From assembly GCA_029973955.1 (NCBI GenBank), contig JARKQJ010000115.1, positions 1 to 64,000 of the forward strand: a stretch of 64,000 bases of DNA, given 5' to 3'. This document shows, in pieces, positions 62,939-64,000 of this stretch. How positions within the stretch are numbered: the first letter of the stretch is position 1; every line of letters begins with the position of its first letter. Below the pieces are notes generated by a model. The model saw only the letters and a program-made list of their open reading frames with translations. It was not told the origin of the DNA and did not search any database. The DNA is from Paludibaculum sp. Its GTDB lineage: Bacteria > Acidobacteriota > Terriglobia > Bryobacterales > Bryobacteraceae. A program made the translations under genes and the position numbers.

Positions 62939-63829
62939 ATGCCCCTTCATCAGCCCTTCGAGCCCTGTCTCCACTCCATCAGCTACGCCGGCGTCTGGCC
63001 CGGCCAGGCCCGCCTCGATCTCGACGCCTTCCTCGAAAAGGCGGCTGCGCTCGGTTTCCGCTCCGTTATGTTGATGGCCAAGCGCCCGCATCTCTCCGTC
63101 CTGGACTACGGCCGCGAACAGTGTCTCCGCCTTCGCGAGCAAATGGACTCGCTAGGCCTCCGCTGCGCCATCATCGCCGGCTACAACAACTTCTCAGCCG
63201 ACGCCGAACACCCGGAGATCCCTCATCGCGAAATCCAACTCGCTCACATCGAAGCCCTGGCGCGCCGCGCGGCGGACCTCGGAGCCCCGGCCGTCCGCAT
63301 CTTCACCGCATACGAACACCCCAACTTCGCTCAACACACCCTCGCCGAAACTCTCCGCGAAGCCGCCCATCGCGCCGCTGAGTTCGGCGTCACTCTCGGC
63401 GTCCAGAACCACCACGATTGCGCCTCCCACTACCTCTCACTCCTCGATCTCCTCGCCGCCGTCGACCATCCGAACTGCAAAGCCTGCTTCGATGCCTGGA
63501 CCCCGGCCCTGCAAGGTGACGATCTCACCACCGCCGCCCGCCTCCTCGCTCCTCATACCGTCCACACCACCGCCGCGGACTACCAGCGGCGCCCCCGTTT
63601 TCAGTACAAACCTGCCCAGGTCAATTTCGAGCCGCTCACCCCAGCCGTCCAGGCCGTGCCCATGGGCCGCGGCATCATCGACTACCGGGCCTTCCTCACC
63701 GAACTCCGCGCCGCCGGCTACACCGGCTCCGTGGCTTATGAAATGTGCAGTCCCCTGAGCGGCGGCGGCTCCATCGAAAACCTCGATCGCTGCGCGCGCA
63801 TCTTCACTGAATATCTAGCAACGATTTGA
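62939..63829 (+). CDS. Sugar phosphate isomerase/epimerase-like TIM-barrel protein
   Basis: 296 residues of the xylose-isomerase-like AP-endonuclease-2 fold. Conserved segments: FRSVMLMAKRPHLSVL, CAIIAGYNNF, VRIFTAYEHPNF, VTLGVQNHHDCAS and CFDAWTPALQGDD, with candidate metal ligands in VQNHHD, FDAW and the C-terminal AYEMCS. Such genes often serve inositol or keto-sugar pathways together with Gfo/Idh/MocA enzymes, two of which are in this window. No leader. The start is 32 bp from the divergent YihY gene; its end overlaps the next gene by 26 bp. Confidence 0.82.
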   Translation: MPLHQPFEPCLHSISYAGVWPGQARLDLDAFLEKAAALGFRSVMLMAKRPHLSVLDYGREQCLRLREQMDSLGLRCAIIAGYNNFSADAEHPEIPHREIQLAHIEALARRAADLGAPAVRIFTAYEHPNFAQHTLAETLREAAHRAAEFGVTLGVQNHHDCASHYLSLLDLLAAVDHPNCKACFDAWTPALQGDDLTTAARLLAPHTVHTTAADYQRRPRFQYKPAQVNFEPLTPAVQAVPMGRGIIDYRAFLTELRAAGYTGSVAYEMCSPLSGGGSIENLDRCARIFTEYLATI

Positions 63830-64000
63830 TCTCCGCGCCGAGTTGCGCTGTGGTGAACGGTTTGGCCAGAAACCTCGTCCGTTCCGGTAGAGTTCCGCTC
63901 GCAATCTGCTCCGACAAATTCCTGTCCGCCGTATAACCGGAAATGAAGAGGACTTTCAACTCCGGCCACTGTGCGCGCAAACGCTCCGCCAACTCTCCAC
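63804..64000 (-). CDS. C-terminal part of a response-regulator receiver domain, truncated by the window edge
   Basis: The frame is open to base 64000. About 65 residues are visible, reading ELAERLRAQWPELKVLFISG, then YTADRNLSEQIASGTLPERT and FLAKPFTTAQLG. The FISGY and the Lys of FLAKPF are the beta-4 and beta-5 marks of receiver domains. The ending is typical of hybrid histidine kinases carrying a C-terminal receiver. The rest lies beyond the window. Confidence 0.8.
   Translation of the reverse strand, partial: GELAERLRAQWPELKVLFISGYTADRNLSEQIASGTLPERTRFLAKPFTTAQLGAEIKSLLDIQ

Overview
This is a GC-rich, densely coded bacterial chromosome segment. Its gene content points to an acidobacterium of the Solibacter/Bryobacter type (Acidobacteriota, Bryobacterales). 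The main reasons are two very large Oar-like TonB-dependent receptors with an N-terminal carboxypeptidase-regulatory domain, a MacB-like 'ADOP' permease behind a PadR regulator, many sugar-active enzymes with Tat-type leaders, and an RCC1/BACON-type secreted protein. The placement rests on remembered family distributions; no database was searched. recA and three tRNA genes, with no transposases, integrases or CRISPR arrays, mark this as core chromosome.

Layout. 1-4530: a truncated M1 peptidase, a family-5 uracil-DNA glycosylase, a small unknown protein and a purine-type permease. 4838-14240: two Oar-like receptors around a divergent pair, a mannonate-dehydratase-like enzyme and a phosphotriesterase-like hydrolase. 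14293-20093: mixed genes (M28 peptidase, FlK-like thioesterase, AlkD-like repair protein, beta-helix protein). 20187-27926: a tight six-gene operon (galT, SGNH/DUF1080 fusion, GH4 glycosidase, aldo/keto reductase, tartronate semialdehyde reductase, galactarate dehydratase). 27904-31711: small unknowns, a MidA-like methyltransferase, a 25-residue Lys/Ala-rich microgene with its own signals, rlpA and tRNA-Ile2. 31727-39620: a GHL6-like glycoside hydrolase, a CpsB-like phosphatase, an AKR-like protein and a giant RCC1-repeat protein. 39686-42888: tRNA-Thr, the ADOP permease and padR. 43041-53168: a polysaccharide-degradation locus (Gfo/Idh/MocA oxidoreductase, GH28, alpha/beta hydrolase, heparinase-like lyase, two amidohydrolases, six-hairpin glycosidase-like protein). 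53180-58270: a secreted EEP nuclease or phosphatase, tRNA-Leu, and a BtuB-like receptor under a cobalamin riboswitch. 58271-64000: recA, a mutarotase-like protein, a second Gfo/Idh/MocA protein, YihY/BrkB, a TIM-barrel epimerase and the end of a receiver-domain protein.

The common theme is capture and breakdown of plant or microbial polysaccharides and sugar acids. Receptors import oligomers. GH28, heparinase-like, GH4, GHL6 and DUF1080 proteins cut them. GalT and the galactarate branch feed the products to central metabolism. Many of these enzymes carry Tat-like leaders, so an unusual share of the oxidoreductase chemistry may be periplasmic.

The strongest non-coding signals are the cobalamin riboswitch with a clear promoter, tandem dyads upstream of padR, an SOS-box-like dyad at recA, a perfect 8-bp dyad between GH28 and the alpha/beta hydrolase, an RBS-covering hairpin before the permease, and a tRNA-Leu whose 3' end lies 9 nt before the next start codon. 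Most long opposite-strand ORFs are high-GC shadows and are left out.
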